Source: Actinomycetes bacterium (lineage in GTDB: Bacteria > Actinomycetota > Actinomycetes > Mycobacteriales > Mycobacteriaceae). Taken from it: 64,000 nucleotides of DNA. The notes beneath the pieces are model-generated. The model saw only the letters and a list, made by a program, of their open reading frames with translations. It was not told where the DNA came from and did no database searches. The stretch is taken from contig JAEYMI010000013.1 of the NCBI GenBank assembly GCA_023461275.1, forward strand, positions 171,500-235,499. The letters are read 5' to 3'. Below, in pieces: positions 1 to 8,298 of the stretch (the stretch's first letter is position 1; every line of letters starts with the position of its first letter). The position numbers were made by a program, and so were the translations under genes.

Positions 1-113
1 CTGCCCGGCTGCAGTTTCAGCGCCGGTTGCGCATTCGAGGTGGCAGGCACCACGAGCGCACAGATCGCGGCGACCATCAGCGCGACGAATGCTCTCAGGA
101 GGGTTCGGTTCAT
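1..113 (-). CDS. N-terminal fragment of a secreted protein
   Basis: Only the first 37 codons lie in the window; the gene runs off the left edge. Reading from the ATG at 113, a short basic start (MNRTLLR) leads into a hydrophobic stretch (AFVALMVAAICALVVPA) ending in a likely signal peptidase I site at SNA-Q. The mature part visible (QPALKLQPG) is too short to assign. It points away from the lipoprotein gene at 292, and the 180 bp between them must hold both promoters. No function is claimed. Confidence 0.6.
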   Translation of the reverse strand, partial: MNRTLLRAFVALMVAAICALVVPATSNAQPALKLQPG

Positions 114-291
114 GTTTCTCCGATCACCGGTCCCCCTTGGTCGCACACTAAGCCAGATCGACGGCCGGTATCGCGCACTTTGCCAGAATGATCAAGTGCT
201 GCTTGGCCAGTTCCCCGGTTGGCCCTGAGGGATCTGCGCAATCATGAAGAAGAAGGCCGACGGCTACTCGGCCGGTGCGAAAGGTCGAATC

Positions 292-882
292 ATGCGTATG
301 CACATCGGAGACCGCGCTGGTCGCGTGGGCGCGGTCGTGATTGCCCTGATCGCGTTCATGTGCGTCGCCGCAGCATGTAGTTCGACGTCAAACCCGTCTC
401 CGACGTCGGGTTCGGCGTCCTCGAGTTCGAAGGCGTCGTCGAGTGTCCCCAGTTCACCGGCGACGACGCCTCCGACCACGACGCCGACCGCCGCCGGCGC
501 GGGTGCGACGCCTCGGTGCACGGACCAGATCAACTACGCCGGCGACCCGCGTTCCAACGCCGAAATCAACTCCATCGGAGAACAAACCGGGCAATGCCCG
601 ACGCCGGTGACCACTCGGCACGAGCCGGCACCGACGCCGAAGTGCACCGACCAGATCAACTACGCCGGCGACCCCCGCTCCAACGCCGAAATCAACTCCA
701 TCGGAGAACAAACCGGCCAGTGCCCGGCACCGATCGCAGCACCGCCCACCACGACGGCCGCGCCCGCACCGACACCCAAGTGCACCGACCAGATCAACTA
801 CGCCGGCGACCCCCGCTCCAACGCCGAAATCAACTCCATCGGAGAACAAACCGGGCAATGCCCGGCACCGATCACCGGGTAG
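292..882 (+). CDS. Lipoprotein with three near-identical 28-residue repeats
   Basis: The protein starts with a signal sequence whose hydrophobic core ends in a lipobox (VAAAC), so it should be lipid-anchored outside the membrane. A Ser/Thr/Pro-rich linker of about 60 residues follows, then three almost identical 28-residue units, each beginning with Cys-Thr-Asp-Gln and ending in Gln-Cys-Pro, joined by Pro/Thr-rich linkers. The two cysteines of each unit probably pair, giving three small disulphide-closed modules. I chose the ATG at 292 because an AAAGG stands 7 bases before it; an in-frame ATG at 244 would add 16 polar residues before the signal sequence. I do not recognise the family. A second lipoprotein with a different Cys-paired repeat lies at 26149-26634. 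Confidence 0.75.
   Translation: MRMHIGDRAGRVGAVVIALIAFMCVAAACSSTSNPSPTSGSASSSSKASSSVPSSPATTPPTTTPTAAGAGATPRCTDQINYAGDPRSNAEINSIGEQTGQCPTPVTTRHEPAPTPKCTDQINYAGDPRSNAEINSIGEQTGQCPAPIAAPPTTTAAPAPTPKCTDQINYAGDPRSNAEINSIGEQTGQCPAPITG
517..864 (+). repeat. Three in-frame 84-bp repeat units
   Basis: Units lie at 517-600, 643-726 and 781-864, each 84 bp (28 codons). Identity is very high even at third codon positions, so they are recent duplications or are kept alike by gene conversion. The spacers (42 and 54 bp) encode Pro/Thr-rich linkers and are less alike. Confidence 0.9.
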
Positions 883-906
883 TCGACGTCGATCAGTCTG
901 GCCGCA

Positions 907-1356
907 TCACTTTCCGTGCAGCGCCGCGAGCACCGCGGCCACCCGACGTTCGCGGGTGTCGTCTTTCTTGGCGTCGGCCACCGACCTGGCATGTTCCTTG
1001 CGCCGAGACGGGGCGAGTGCGTCGAAGGCTTTCTGAGCTGCCGGGTCGGCGGCGAGCGCCGCAGCCAGTGCCGGCGGCACCTCCACCTCGCGCGGTCCGG
1101 CGTCGAGAGTGATCTCGATGTCGATGGTGTCCCCCGCTTCGACGCCGAGCTTCGCGCGGGTCGCCTTGTTGAAGCCGAGCAGGTTCTCCCCGCCCATCCG
1201 CCCGATCTTGCCCTGGATGGTGACCCCGCCGACGACGAACGCGACCGGCGGGGTCTTCCCGCCGCCGAGCGAGGCGACCTGATCGTCGCTGAGGATCACT
1301 GCGGCCGCCGGGCCGCGAGGCACCAATTCTGTTGTCAATGTCAGCTTTTCGCTCAT
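907..1356 (-). CDS. YdeI/OmpD-associated family protein (DUF1905 domain)
   Basis: A 149-residue cytosolic protein. The N-terminal 95 residues form the DUF1905 beta-barrel-type domain, with the typical run FVVGGVTIQGKIGRMGGE and a GFNKATR..LGVEAGD segment. The C-terminal part (about 96-149) is the helical YdeI extension (PSRRKEHARSVADAKKDDTRERRV). The biochemical role of the family is not established. Its ATG overlaps the TGA of the glyoxalase gene by one base (TGATG), and the AAGGAGGG before it lies inside that gene, so the two are translationally coupled. Confidence 0.85.
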   Translation of the reverse strand: MSEKLTLTTELVPRGPAAAVILSDDQVASLGGGKTPPVAFVVGGVTIQGKIGRMGGENLLGFNKATRAKLGVEAGDTIDIEITLDAGPREVEVPPALAAALAADPAAQKAFDALAPSRRKEHARSVADAKKDDTRERRVAAVLAALHGK

Positions 1357-1772
1357 CAGTAGCCCTCCTTGATCTGCCCGATCCGAATCCGGTTACCGAA
1401 GGGGTCGCGGATGCCGAAGTCGATACCGTAGTCACGTTCGGTCGGCTCGTCGGTGAAATCCACTCCTTTGGAACGGAGTTCGTCGGCGGCGGCATAGGCG
1501 TCGTCGGTGTTGATGGAAAACCAGCCTCCCCCAGCGCCTTTGGTCAGCGAGTCGCGGACCTGAGCGGCCAGTTCCGGACTCAGCGACGGCGGTCCGGGGA
1601 TTTCCAGCATGAGCTCACGGTCGGGCGCGTCGGGCAGGTTCACGGTGAGCCACCGCATAAACCCCATGTCGACGTCGGAGTGCACCTCGAATCCCAGTGT
1701 GCCGACGTAGAACTCGAGTGCCTGGTCGTGGTCGAGGACGTAGATCTGCGAAAGCCTGATGGATGACAACAT
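1356..1772 (-). CDS. Glyoxalase/bleomycin-resistance-type (VOC) protein
   Basis: A 138-residue single VOC domain: beta-strand SQIYVLDHDQALEFYVGTLGFEV near the start, a central PDRELMLEIPG strand, and a C-terminal YGIDFGIRDPFGNRIRIGQ strand containing the usual metal or substrate residues. The chemistry of an individual VOC protein cannot be read from sequence. I place the start at ATG 1772, which begins directly at the domain; an in-frame ATG at 1814 would add 14 residues with no domain content. The gene follows an AraC-type regulator by 94 bp and is coupled to the YdeI-like gene after it. Confidence 0.85.
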   Translation of the reverse strand: MLSSIRLSQIYVLDHDQALEFYVGTLGFEVHSDVDMGFMRWLTVNLPDAPDRELMLEIPGPPSLSPELAAQVRDSLTKGAGGGWFSINTDDAYAAADELRSKGVDFTDEPTERDYGIDFGIRDPFGNRIRIGQIKEGY

Positions 1773-1866
1773 GTCGGCGACGCTACCCACAACCATCGGC
1801 GGGCGCTTATCCAAAACTGCTCATCTGCCGAAAACTTCGCGGGCAGTCGAGCCGGATCAAAAGGGA

Positions 1867-2256
1867 TCAGGCCGGACGTCTAAGCCCCTTGACCGCGCAG
1901 GTGGGCACCCGGCCGTCGCCGGCGCGTCGACGATGCGCGGTCGGTGTTTCACCCATGATCTGCCCGAAAGTGCGGGTGAAGGTGGCAAAGCTCCCGAATC
2001 CGACGGCGGTGCTGATGTCGCTCACCGAGGTCGTCGACGACCGCAACATCGCCGACGCCCGTTCGATGCGCCGACGCTGCAGATAGCGGTGCGGAGTCTC
2101 ACCGAAGGTCGCTTTGAAGACCCGGCTGAAGTGTGCGGGGGACACGTGCGCGACGGCGGCCAGCGCCGCCACGTCGAGCGGCTCGGCATAGCAACAATCC
2201 ATCGTGTCGCGGGCCCGCAGCATGCGTCGATTGCGGTCCTCGACGTGAGTGCTCAC
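1867..2256 (-). CDS. Short AraC-family transcriptional regulator
   Basis: At 129 residues this is essentially the C-terminal AraC DNA-binding domain without the usual effector domain. The first helix-turn-helix is LDVAALAAVAHVSPAHFSRVFKATFG (about 26-52) and the second is TSVSDISTAVGFGSFATFTRTF, followed by the characteristic GETPTAHRRR. The GTG start overlaps the TGA of the patatin gene by four bases (GTGA), so patatin, this regulator, the glyoxalase and the YdeI-like gene look like one transcription unit. It probably controls that unit; the ligand is unknown. Confidence 0.85.
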   Translation of the reverse strand: MSTHVEDRNRRMLRARDTMDCCYAEPLDVAALAAVAHVSPAHFSRVFKATFGETPHRYLQRRRIERASAMLRSSTTSVSDISTAVGFGSFATFTRTFGQIMGETPTAHRRRAGDGRVPTCAVKGLRRPA

Positions 2257-3254
2257 GACTCCTCCGGCAGCTTGTCCAATGCTTCCGCTGTGAGTGTGCG
2301 GCCCAGTTCGATGACCTCACTTGCCCGGTGGAAATCCATGGTGCGCACCGCTTTACGCGGAACGCGGATGAGGACGTCGGGCGGGTATCCGGCGATCTGA
2401 TAGCGGGTGAGCGCGACCGACATGATGTCGAGGGAGCGCATCAACACCTCGATCCGGCCCATCGGTGCGCGCGGGTGCCCGGCGGGGTCGTCGTCCGGGC
2501 GCGACGACTGGTCTCCATCGGCCGGTTCGACGTCGGCCGCCGAGTCCCCGTCCGAATCATCGTCGTGACTGTCGTGGTCGTCGCCGGCGAACCGGTCCCG
2601 AAACGAGCGCACCCACTCGTTCTCGAGCAGCGGTGAGATGTTGCGGCGAATCACGCCGCGGTTTTTCGGTATGCGACTGGCGCCCTGCGCGGGTCCGCCG
2701 TCGGCGTCGAGGACCACGCCGATCGTCACGTCGCTGGCCACCGCCGACGTCGGAGCGACCGGCAGCGGGTCGAGGATGCCGCCGTCGGCGAGCAATCGGC
2801 CGTCGAGCTCGTGTGGCCGGATCACGCCGGGAATCGCGATCGATGCCCGAATCGCGTCGACAACACGGCCTTTCTGGAACCAGACCGGACGCCCGGCGGT
2901 GAGGTCGGTGGCGACGGCGGTGAACGGGATCGGGAGGTCTTCGATGAGCTGATCGCCCAGGATCTCCCGGACACGGGCCAGAATGCGTTCGGCGCCGATC
3001 ATGCCGCCGGGCTTGGAGATCGACACATCTAGCAGCCGCATCACGTCGAGCTGATTGAGCCCGAGAATCCAGTCCTGGTAGTCGTCGAGTCGCCCGGCGC
3101 TGTAGAGGCCGCCGATCAGCGCACCCATCGACGAGCCTGCGACGGTGACGATTTCGTAGCCGCGGGCGTCGAGCTCGGCCAGCACACCGATATGTGCGTA
3201 TCCACGCGCACCCCCGCTGCCCAGGGCGATGGCCACGCGCGTGTTACGGGACAT
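2253..3254 (-). CDS. Patatin-like phospholipase (RssA/NTE type)
   Basis: This is a 333-residue patatin-domain serine hydrolase acting on acyl esters such as phospholipids. Visible are the oxyanion-hole motif GSGGARG (12-18), the nucleophile elbow GSSMG (40-44, Ser42) and the catalytic aspartate in LLADGG (Asp157), so the Ser-Asp dyad is complete. An Asp/His-rich insert lies around 215-250 (DDHDSHDDDSDGD). There is no signal peptide, so it is probably cytosolic or membrane-associated. It heads the likely operon running to 907, and the HxlR gene ends 22 bp upstream of it. Confidence 0.9.
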   Translation of the reverse strand: MSRNTRVAIALGSGGARGYAHIGVLAELDARGYEIVTVAGSSMGALIGGLYSAGRLDDYQDWILGLNQLDVMRLLDVSISKPGGMIGAERILARVREILGDQLIEDLPIPFTAVATDLTAGRPVWFQKGRVVDAIRASIAIPGVIRPHELDGRLLADGGILDPLPVAPTSAVASDVTIGVVLDADGGPAQGASRIPKNRGVIRRNISPLLENEWVRSFRDRFAGDDHDSHDDDSDGDSAADVEPADGDQSSRPDDDPAGHPRAPMGRIEVLMRSLDIMSVALTRYQIAGYPPDVLIRVPRKAVRTMDFHRASEVIELGRTLTAEALDKLPEES

Positions 3255-3276
3255 GGAGTCACCCTAGAGCACGTGG

Positions 3277-3633
3277 CTAACGCTCGAACCGGGCATTGGC
3301 CGCCTCGACGTCGGGTACGTGATTCTCGGCCCAGTCACGCACCGCGGCAAGTGGAATGAGCAGTGATCTGCCGAGGTCGGTGAGCGAGTACTCCACGTGT
3401 GGCGGCTGTCCGCCCAGGTCAGTGCGGTCGACGAGACCGTCGTACTCCAAAGCACGCAGCGTTTCGGTCAGCACTTTGGGGGTGATGCCCTCGATGTGCG
3501 CCTTGAGTTCGCCGAACCGCATCGCGCCGTCGGCGAGCGCGGTCACCACGAACACCGTCCACCGGGCGCCGATCCGATGCAGCACCACCCGACTCGGACA
3601 CGTCGGTGCCATCACGTTGTATGCCTTGGACAT
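3277..3633 (-). CDS. HxlR-family winged-helix regulator
   Basis: A 118-residue HxlR protein: Cys11 near the N-terminus (APTCPSRVVLHRIGARWTVFVV), the winged helix with MRFGELKAHIEGITPKVLTETLRALEYDGLVDR, and the beta-wing PPHVEYSLTDLG. HxlR regulators often sense electrophiles or aldehydes through that cysteine. The ATG at 3633 matches the usual family N-terminus; reading further upstream is open but has no HxlR content. It is divergent from an SDR at 3747, the usual arrangement of an HxlR regulator and its target, with a palindrome between them at 3682-3693. Confidence 0.9.
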   Translation of the reverse strand: MSKAYNVMAPTCPSRVVLHRIGARWTVFVVTALADGAMRFGELKAHIEGITPKVLTETLRALEYDGLVDRTDLGGQPPHVEYSLTDLGRSLLIPLAAVRDWAENHVPDVEAANARFER

Positions 3634-3681
3634 CGCACTCCCAACTCTGCATCGCACCAGGTCACGGCCACTATCGTTGAA

Positions 3682-3693
3682 GATACCGGTATC
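3682..3693. promoter_or_regulatory. Candidate HxlR operator (12-bp palindrome)
   Basis: GATACCGGTATC is perfectly self-complementary and sits midway between the divergent HxlR and SDR starts. A second half-site (ATACC) follows nine bases later. Placement and symmetry fit binding by the HxlR dimer, but that is inference. Confidence 0.5.
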
Positions 3694-3746
3694 AAATCCA
3701 TACCGTGGTCTCTTGTCCAGTTCACCACCGAGACAAGGAGAACGCA

Positions 3747-4493
3747 ATGTCGACCACGACCTCGACCCCTCAGACGCCCTCGACCCTGACCGATGCCACG
3801 GTGCTGGTGATCGGCGGAACCAAGAACCTCGGGTACGCCATCGCCGAACGCGCCGCGGCACGCGGTGCGCACGTCGTGATCGGCGGACGTGACCTCAATG
3901 AGGCCAAGCAGGCCGCGACGCGCCTGGGGACGGCTCGCGCGATCGCCATCGACGTCACCGACGAGACCAGCATCGCCGCAGCCGCAGCAGAATTGGGCGC
4001 GGTCGATCACGTGATCACCACCGCGGCCGCCCACCACAACGTGCCGATCACCGACCTCGAACACGACAAGATCGTGACCGCATTCGAGGCCAAGGTGATC
4101 GGACCGATGTTGCTGGCCAAGCACTTCGGGTCGATCATGCCCGCAACCGGCTCGATCATCCTGTTCTCCGGGGTCGCCGCCTGGAAGCCCGCCGACGGCT
4201 ACTCGGTCATGGGCATCACCAACGGCGCGGCATCATTCGCCGCGCAGCATCTCGCCAAAGAGCTTGCGCCACTGCGAGTCAACGCCATCTCGCCGGGAAT
4301 CATCGACTCTGGAACCTGGGATGCGATGCCGGCCGACGACCGCGCCGCCTTCTTCGACGGTGTGGCCGAGGGCAACCTCGCCGGACGCGTCGGCGCGATC
4401 ACCGACATCGTCGACGCCGCCGAATGGCTACTGACGGCCGGATTCGTCTCCGGTGAAACGATTCACGTCGAAGGTGGTGCCCGCTCGGCCTGA
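3747..4493 (+). CDS. Short-chain dehydrogenase-like protein without the YxxxK pair
   Basis: A 248-residue Rossmann protein with a nucleotide-binding loop GGTKNLG (23-29), a DV..E segment after beta-4 and the C-terminal signature LRVNAISPGIIDSGTWD. Where a classical SDR has Tyr-x3-Lys, this one reads GYSVMGITNGAASF, so the catalytic Tyr/Lys pair is absent at the expected spacing. It may be an atypical reductase or a redox-sensing binder. The start at 3747 has AAGGAG eight bases upstream. It is divergent from the HxlR gene and probably its target. Confidence 0.8.
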   Translation: MSTTTSTPQTPSTLTDATVLVIGGTKNLGYAIAERAAARGAHVVIGGRDLNEAKQAATRLGTARAIAIDVTDETSIAAAAAELGAVDHVITTAAAHHNVPITDLEHDKIVTAFEAKVIGPMLLAKHFGSIMPATGSIILFSGVAAWKPADGYSVMGITNGAASFAAQHLAKELAPLRVNAISPGIIDSGTWDAMPADDRAAFFDGVAEGNLAGRVGAITDIVDAAEWLLTAGFVSGETIHVEGGARSA

Positions 4494-4535
4494 GCGCTGG
4501 CGCTGCGCCGACTTGGTCAATGCAGCGGGACCGTG

Positions 4536-6128
4536 TCACCCGACCGACAGCGGCACCGTACGCGATCTGTTGCCCGATGCCACCGTCGCCCCGATCGGCT
4601 CCCACCCGGTCCACAGTCCGATCGGCACCGACACCGACGACCCGGCCCCGACCGCGATCGGACCGGCACTCCGCGCGGTGCGGTCGACGAAGACATCACT
4701 GCGTTCGGCCGAGATCAGAAGTGATTGCGGCGCAGCATAACTGCGCACCGCGACCTGGCCGAGCGGGCCGGGTTCGACGAGGACCCGCGCGCCCGGTATC
4801 AACCGGATACCGGTGACGGTGGTCCCCACCGATCGCACCGAGTTCTCCGATGCGACAGCGACGGCGGCGCCGGTCGCGCGGGTGCTCGCCATCGCGATCC
4901 GCTGCCGTGCGGGGTCGATCTCGATGGTCACCGACGCGTCGTGCGGCACCGCGATCTGGTCCAGGGTCGCCGCCCACTCGCCGGCGATGCCGGTGAGATT
5001 GATCCGCGCCGGCGGCCCTTGCGGCACACCGGAGATGGTCACCCGGAAGGGACGTCCGCGCGGCACGGTCATCACCCTGGCCTCGTCGTTGTCGAAGAGC
5101 TGGTCGAGCCCGGCGCCGGGAATGGGTTGCCCGGCAAGGTCGGTCAGGGTCAGGTCCCAGTCGACGTCGCCGACCGGCACTCCACGCTCGACGTCGGTGC
5201 CGTTGGTGTCGGTCACCATCAGGCGGGTACTGCTCGGGTTGGCCGCGCACTGCGGGCAGTCGTGGCGGGCCAGAGTCTGATCCACCGGGATCACCTGCAG
5301 CCCGTTGGCCGGCGACCCGTCGAACAGATACGAGTCGTCGGCCGGGTTGGCCGCGGTGGTGTAGTACCAGGTGTTGGCTGCCGGGTCGGTGACCATCATG
5401 GTTTCCTCGCCGGGAAAGTTGTTGTCGTACAGCACGATGCCGCGCTTGCCGCCGCCGATGTCGCGGATCTTGATGGGCGTCACGGCATGTCCGGCTTCTT
5501 TGTCGGCGGTGTAGAACGCCAGCATCGGTTGCTTGCCGCGGCGCCAGGAGTCGGTCAGCGTGGCCAACGCCGCCGACACCGAGTAGTCCTTGATGGCCGT
5601 TGACGTCGGCGGGAACGATTGGGTGCTGAACAGCCGCGAGATCGTCGCGTCGAGCTGCCCACTGATGGGCATCTGGTAGACCGACTGCCACGGAAGTCCG
5701 TAAGGCACCTTGCTGATTCGGCCCTCACGCAGCAGCCCGGCCATCGCGGCCATCCCGAGGCAGTGACCGCCGGACGCCGACGCCATCTCAAACTTCTGCA
5801 CGAGCTCGGCGGTGGTGGTCAGCGAACAGATTCCGGCGATCGAGCGTGCGCAGACGCCGGGGCCGAACAGGATCTGCATCTGCGTCGGGTCCAAGCCGCG
5901 TCGATGACCGTCGGCGTTGGGTCCCCAGTTACGGAAGGAGAAGCCGTCGCGTTTGACCTCGAAGCCGGACGACGCGATCACCGTGCCGGCTCTCGGATCG
6001 ACGCGCGTCGGGTATGCACCGGCCGGTGGCGGCCCGCTGACCTGCGCGGCGAGCAATCCGAGCGCGACGAGGCACCCGACGACGAGACCCCTGCCACGAC
6101 CTGACAGCACCGGCACAGAAGCATGCAT
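4536..6128 (-). CDS. Secreted protein with a cysteine-peptidase-like core
   Basis: A 530-residue exported protein with a signal peptide of about 38 residues ending PPPAGA. The N-terminal half contains three well-spaced motifs: SGGHCLGMA (Cys123), EAGHAVTP (His214) and VLYDNNFPGE (Asp235/Asn236). Their order and spacing match a Cys-His-Asp/Asn papain-like fold. The C-terminal half (about 290-530) looks like beta-sandwich material with no catalytic motif. I infer a secreted cysteine peptidase or transglutaminase-like enzyme; I cannot name the family, and no substrate is indicated. The SDR at 3747 converges on it with a 42-bp gap. Confidence 0.7.
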   Translation of the reverse strand: MHASVPVLSGRGRGLVVGCLVALGLLAAQVSGPPPAGAYPTRVDPRAGTVIASSGFEVKRDGFSFRNWGPNADGHRRGLDPTQMQILFGPGVCARSIAGICSLTTTAELVQKFEMASASGGHCLGMAAMAGLLREGRISKVPYGLPWQSVYQMPISGQLDATISRLFSTQSFPPTSTAIKDYSVSAALATLTDSWRRGKQPMLAFYTADKEAGHAVTPIKIRDIGGGKRGIVLYDNNFPGEETMMVTDPAANTWYYTTAANPADDSYLFDGSPANGLQVIPVDQTLARHDCPQCAANPSSTRLMVTDTNGTDVERGVPVGDVDWDLTLTDLAGQPIPGAGLDQLFDNDEARVMTVPRGRPFRVTISGVPQGPPARINLTGIAGEWAATLDQIAVPHDASVTIEIDPARQRIAMASTRATGAAVAVASENSVRSVGTTVTGIRLIPGARVLVEPGPLGQVAVRSYAAPQSLLISAERSDVFVDRTARSAGPIAVGAGSSVSVPIGLWTGWEPIGATVASGNRSRTVPLSVG

Positions 6129-6236
6129 GGCGTGAGATTAGCCGGGTATGTCGCATTCTTCAGCGGAACCGTGCGCTTTCATGCATCCGGTCATCGAGAA
6201 GGTGAATACCTGAGCCGAGCGATCGTTAGGTAATTA

Positions 6237-6306
6237 GTTCTTCCGCGTCGAACTCGACGATCCGGCACTTGCAGGACGCGGACGATCGAACTCGACGCGG
6301 AAGAAC
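6237..6306. repeat. 70-bp palindromic element, copy 1
   Basis: The outer arms are GTTCTTCCGCGTCGA and TCGACGCGGAAGAAC with a partly paired interior. It lies eight bases after the zwf stop. On the minus strand the transcript would form a strong hairpin followed by TAATTA, so it may end zwf transcription. A second copy, differing at 7 of 70 positions by eye, is at 17866-17935. Confidence 0.85.
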
Positions 6307-6314
6307 CAGACCGG

Positions 6315-7679
6315 TCAGAACTGCGACCACCCCGCCGGACCCGACGATCCGGCGGGGTAGTCGTCCAGCGGAACCTTGCCGGATGTCCAGGCGTCGATGA
6401 CGGGTTGCACTATGCGCCAACACTGTTCGGCCGAGTCGCCGCGGACCGAGAGGGTGGCGTCCCCGTCGAGGATGCCCGACAGCACCTCCGAGTACGCCCG
6501 CACCGAGCCGTTCCCGAGGTTCGCCGACAGGTCGGTGCGTTTGAGGTCGAACGGGGCGGTCCCGTCGTGCACGTTCAGGTCCAACGACATGGTGTCGGTT
6601 CTGAAGTCGAACCGCAGGACGTTGGGAGCGATGTCGCCGGAGAACTGTTCGGGCAGGTGGTTGACCGGCCGGAACCGCACCACGATGTCCTTGTCCGCGG
6701 GGTCGAGCGCCTTGCCGGATCGCAGCGTGAACGGCACCCCCTGCCACCGCGCGGTGCGCACCTCGAAGGTGGCTTGCGCCAGCGTTTCGGTCTCCCTCGA
6801 CGGGTCGACGCCATCGGAGTCGACGTAGGACGGAAGGTGTTTACCACCAACGGTTCCCGCGGTGTAGCGACCGCGATGCGACGAGCCGACCGGGTCGTCG
6901 GCCCACACCGTGGTGGCCCGCAGTGCCGCACCCATCGCGTCGCGCAGGTCGCGTTCACCCAGCGATGCAGGCGGGTCCATCGCGATCACCGCCAGCAACT
7001 GCAGCAGATGACTCTGCAACATATCCTTCAGCGCCCCGGCGCCGTCGTAATAGCCTGCGCGGCCTTCCAATCCGAGCTCTTCGTCGTAGCGGATGACCAC
7101 CGATTCGATGTGCTGCGCCGACCACACCGGCTCAAGTACCCGGTTGGCGAACCGAACTCCGAACAGATCGAGCAGAATCGACTGTCCGAGAAAGTGATCC
7201 ACGCGGAACACTTGATTCTCCGGCACCAGCCGCGCGAGCACCTCGTTGAAGTCGTGGGCGCTGCGTTCGTCGGTGCCGAACGGTTTCTCCGGCGCCAGGA
7301 TGGTGCCCGCGGGGAGGTCGACGTCGGCCATGGCGCGGCAGGCCTCTTCGGCGATGGTCGGCGGCACCGCGAAGTAGAAGACCGGACGCCCGTGCACGGC
7401 GTCGAGAACCGTGCGAATGCCGTCGGCGGTGCTGATGTCGGCCTGCACAAATACCGCGGCATCGGCGACCGCGGTGGCCGAATCCGAGGCGTCGTCGCCG
7501 AACGCCTCACGCACGTGGGCGCGCCAGTCGTCGTCGGAAACGCCTTTACGGCCGACACCGATGAGCTGCACCGACCGTTCCGGCTCCAACCCGAGCAGTT
7601 GCGCGAGAGCGGGCAGCAGCAGGCGCGCGGCGAGGTCACCGTTCGCGCCGGCGATGATCAGCGAGGTGGAGTCGGTCAT
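6315..7679 (-). CDS. zwf: Glucose-6-phosphate dehydrogenase
   Basis: Oxidises glucose 6-phosphate to 6-phosphogluconolactone with NADP or F420-independent nicotinamide cofactor, the entry to the pentose phosphate pathway. At 454 residues it is in the family range. It has the cofactor loop GANGDLA (11-17), EKPFG (131-135) and the substrate/catalytic stretch RVDHFLGQ (159-166; usually RIDHYLGK), followed by the conserved DLFGVRFAN and EELGLEGRAGYYD. The ATG at 7679 starts right at the Rossmann strand. It stands alone, not with opcA, tal or tkt, and follows an RsbW-like gene on the same strand by 61 bp, so stress-sigma control by read-through is possible. Confidence 0.93.
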   Translation of the reverse strand: MTDSTSLIIAGANGDLAARLLLPALAQLLGLEPERSVQLIGVGRKGVSDDDWRAHVREAFGDDASDSATAVADAAVFVQADISTADGIRTVLDAVHGRPVFYFAVPPTIAEEACRAMADVDLPAGTILAPEKPFGTDERSAHDFNEVLARLVPENQVFRVDHFLGQSILLDLFGVRFANRVLEPVWSAQHIESVVIRYDEELGLEGRAGYYDGAGALKDMLQSHLLQLLAVIAMDPPASLGERDLRDAMGAALRATTVWADDPVGSSHRGRYTAGTVGGKHLPSYVDSDGVDPSRETETLAQATFEVRTARWQGVPFTLRSGKALDPADKDIVVRFRPVNHLPEQFSGDIAPNVLRFDFRTDTMSLDLNVHDGTAPFDLKRTDLSANLGNGSVRAYSEVLSGILDGDATLSVRGDSAEQCWRIVQPVIDAWTSGKVPLDDYPAGSSGPAGWSQF

Positions 7680-7740
7680 GATCGACGGTAACCCGCTCGG
7701 AGAGGTCGGTGGGCCGACTCCATCGATCAGGCGACTCCGA

Positions 7741-8142
7741 TCAGGCAACCAACTCCTTGCAGCAGAACACTTCGAAGTGGGCGGGATCGTCGTCGACGAC
7801 CCTGATCTCGTCGAGCAGGATCGTCGCCATCCGCCAGCCGACGTCGTCGGTGATTCCGATGGCGCCGCCGGCCAGGCGCGCGCACACCGTCCAGCTGACC
7901 GAGTTCCGATCGACCTCGACCCGACAGTCCAGCGGTTCACTCGACACCGACCGGGCCACCACCGACCCGCAGATGGAGTCCAGAGCGAACCTGACGTCGA
8001 CGACGGCATCGGGATCAATGGGCACGTCGTCGAACCAGATACTGCGCAGCAGCGCTCCGACGGAGCGTCTGATGAGCCGCAGGCTCGACGTGCTGGCCGA
8101 CGTACCGAAATCGATGGTGATGTCTGTGGGTGGGTACATCAT
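7741..8142 (-). CDS. RsbW-like (anti-sigma/HATPase-fold) protein
   Basis: About 133 residues. The segment DPDAVVDVRFALDSICGSVV aligns by eye with the N-box of anti-sigma kinases (normally D..LAVDEACTN), but the usual Glu-Ala-x-x-Asn is replaced, so kinase activity is doubtful. The C-terminal strand GWRMATILLDEIRVVDDD corresponds to the later part of the fold. Two ATGs (8142, 8139) are adjacent, with GGAG upstream. A SigF-type promoter lies 46 bp upstream, which strongly ties the gene to the sigma factor at 9016. It may act as a binding-only regulator in the partner-switching network. Confidence 0.7.
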   Translation of the reverse strand: MMYPPTDITIDFGTSASTSSLRLIRRSVGALLRSIWFDDVPIDPDAVVDVRFALDSICGSVVARSVSSEPLDCRVEVDRNSVSWTVCARLAGGAIGITDDVGWRMATILLDEIRVVDDDPAHFEVFCCKELVA

Positions 8143-8187
8143 TCTCCGACAATCGGGGCGGGGAATCGGGGCAGGACTGACCGGTGG

Positions 8188-8214
8188 GTACCCGGCCGTC
8201 GGTGATTTCAAACC
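8188..8214 (-). promoter_or_regulatory. SigF-type promoter for the RsbW-like gene at 8142
   Basis: On the minus strand GGTTT at -35 is separated by exactly 16 bases from GGGTAC at -10, matching the group 3 SigB/SigF consensus (GTTT, about 15-17 bases, GGGTA). The -10 is 46 bp before the start codon. The same layout occurs at 10967-10992 and 15030-15055. Confidence 0.7.
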
Positions 8215-8298
8215 ACTTTGTCTTGGTCGCGACAAAACCACTTCCACCATCAAGTATTCTTTTCCCTTGCCCGAGACCGCCGGCACGTGGGTTCTTTG

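Noticed and set aside
7680..8018. Upstream extension of zwf
   Set aside because: The extra reading overlaps the RsbW-like gene, and the ATG at 7679 begins exactly at the Rossmann strand of G6PDH.
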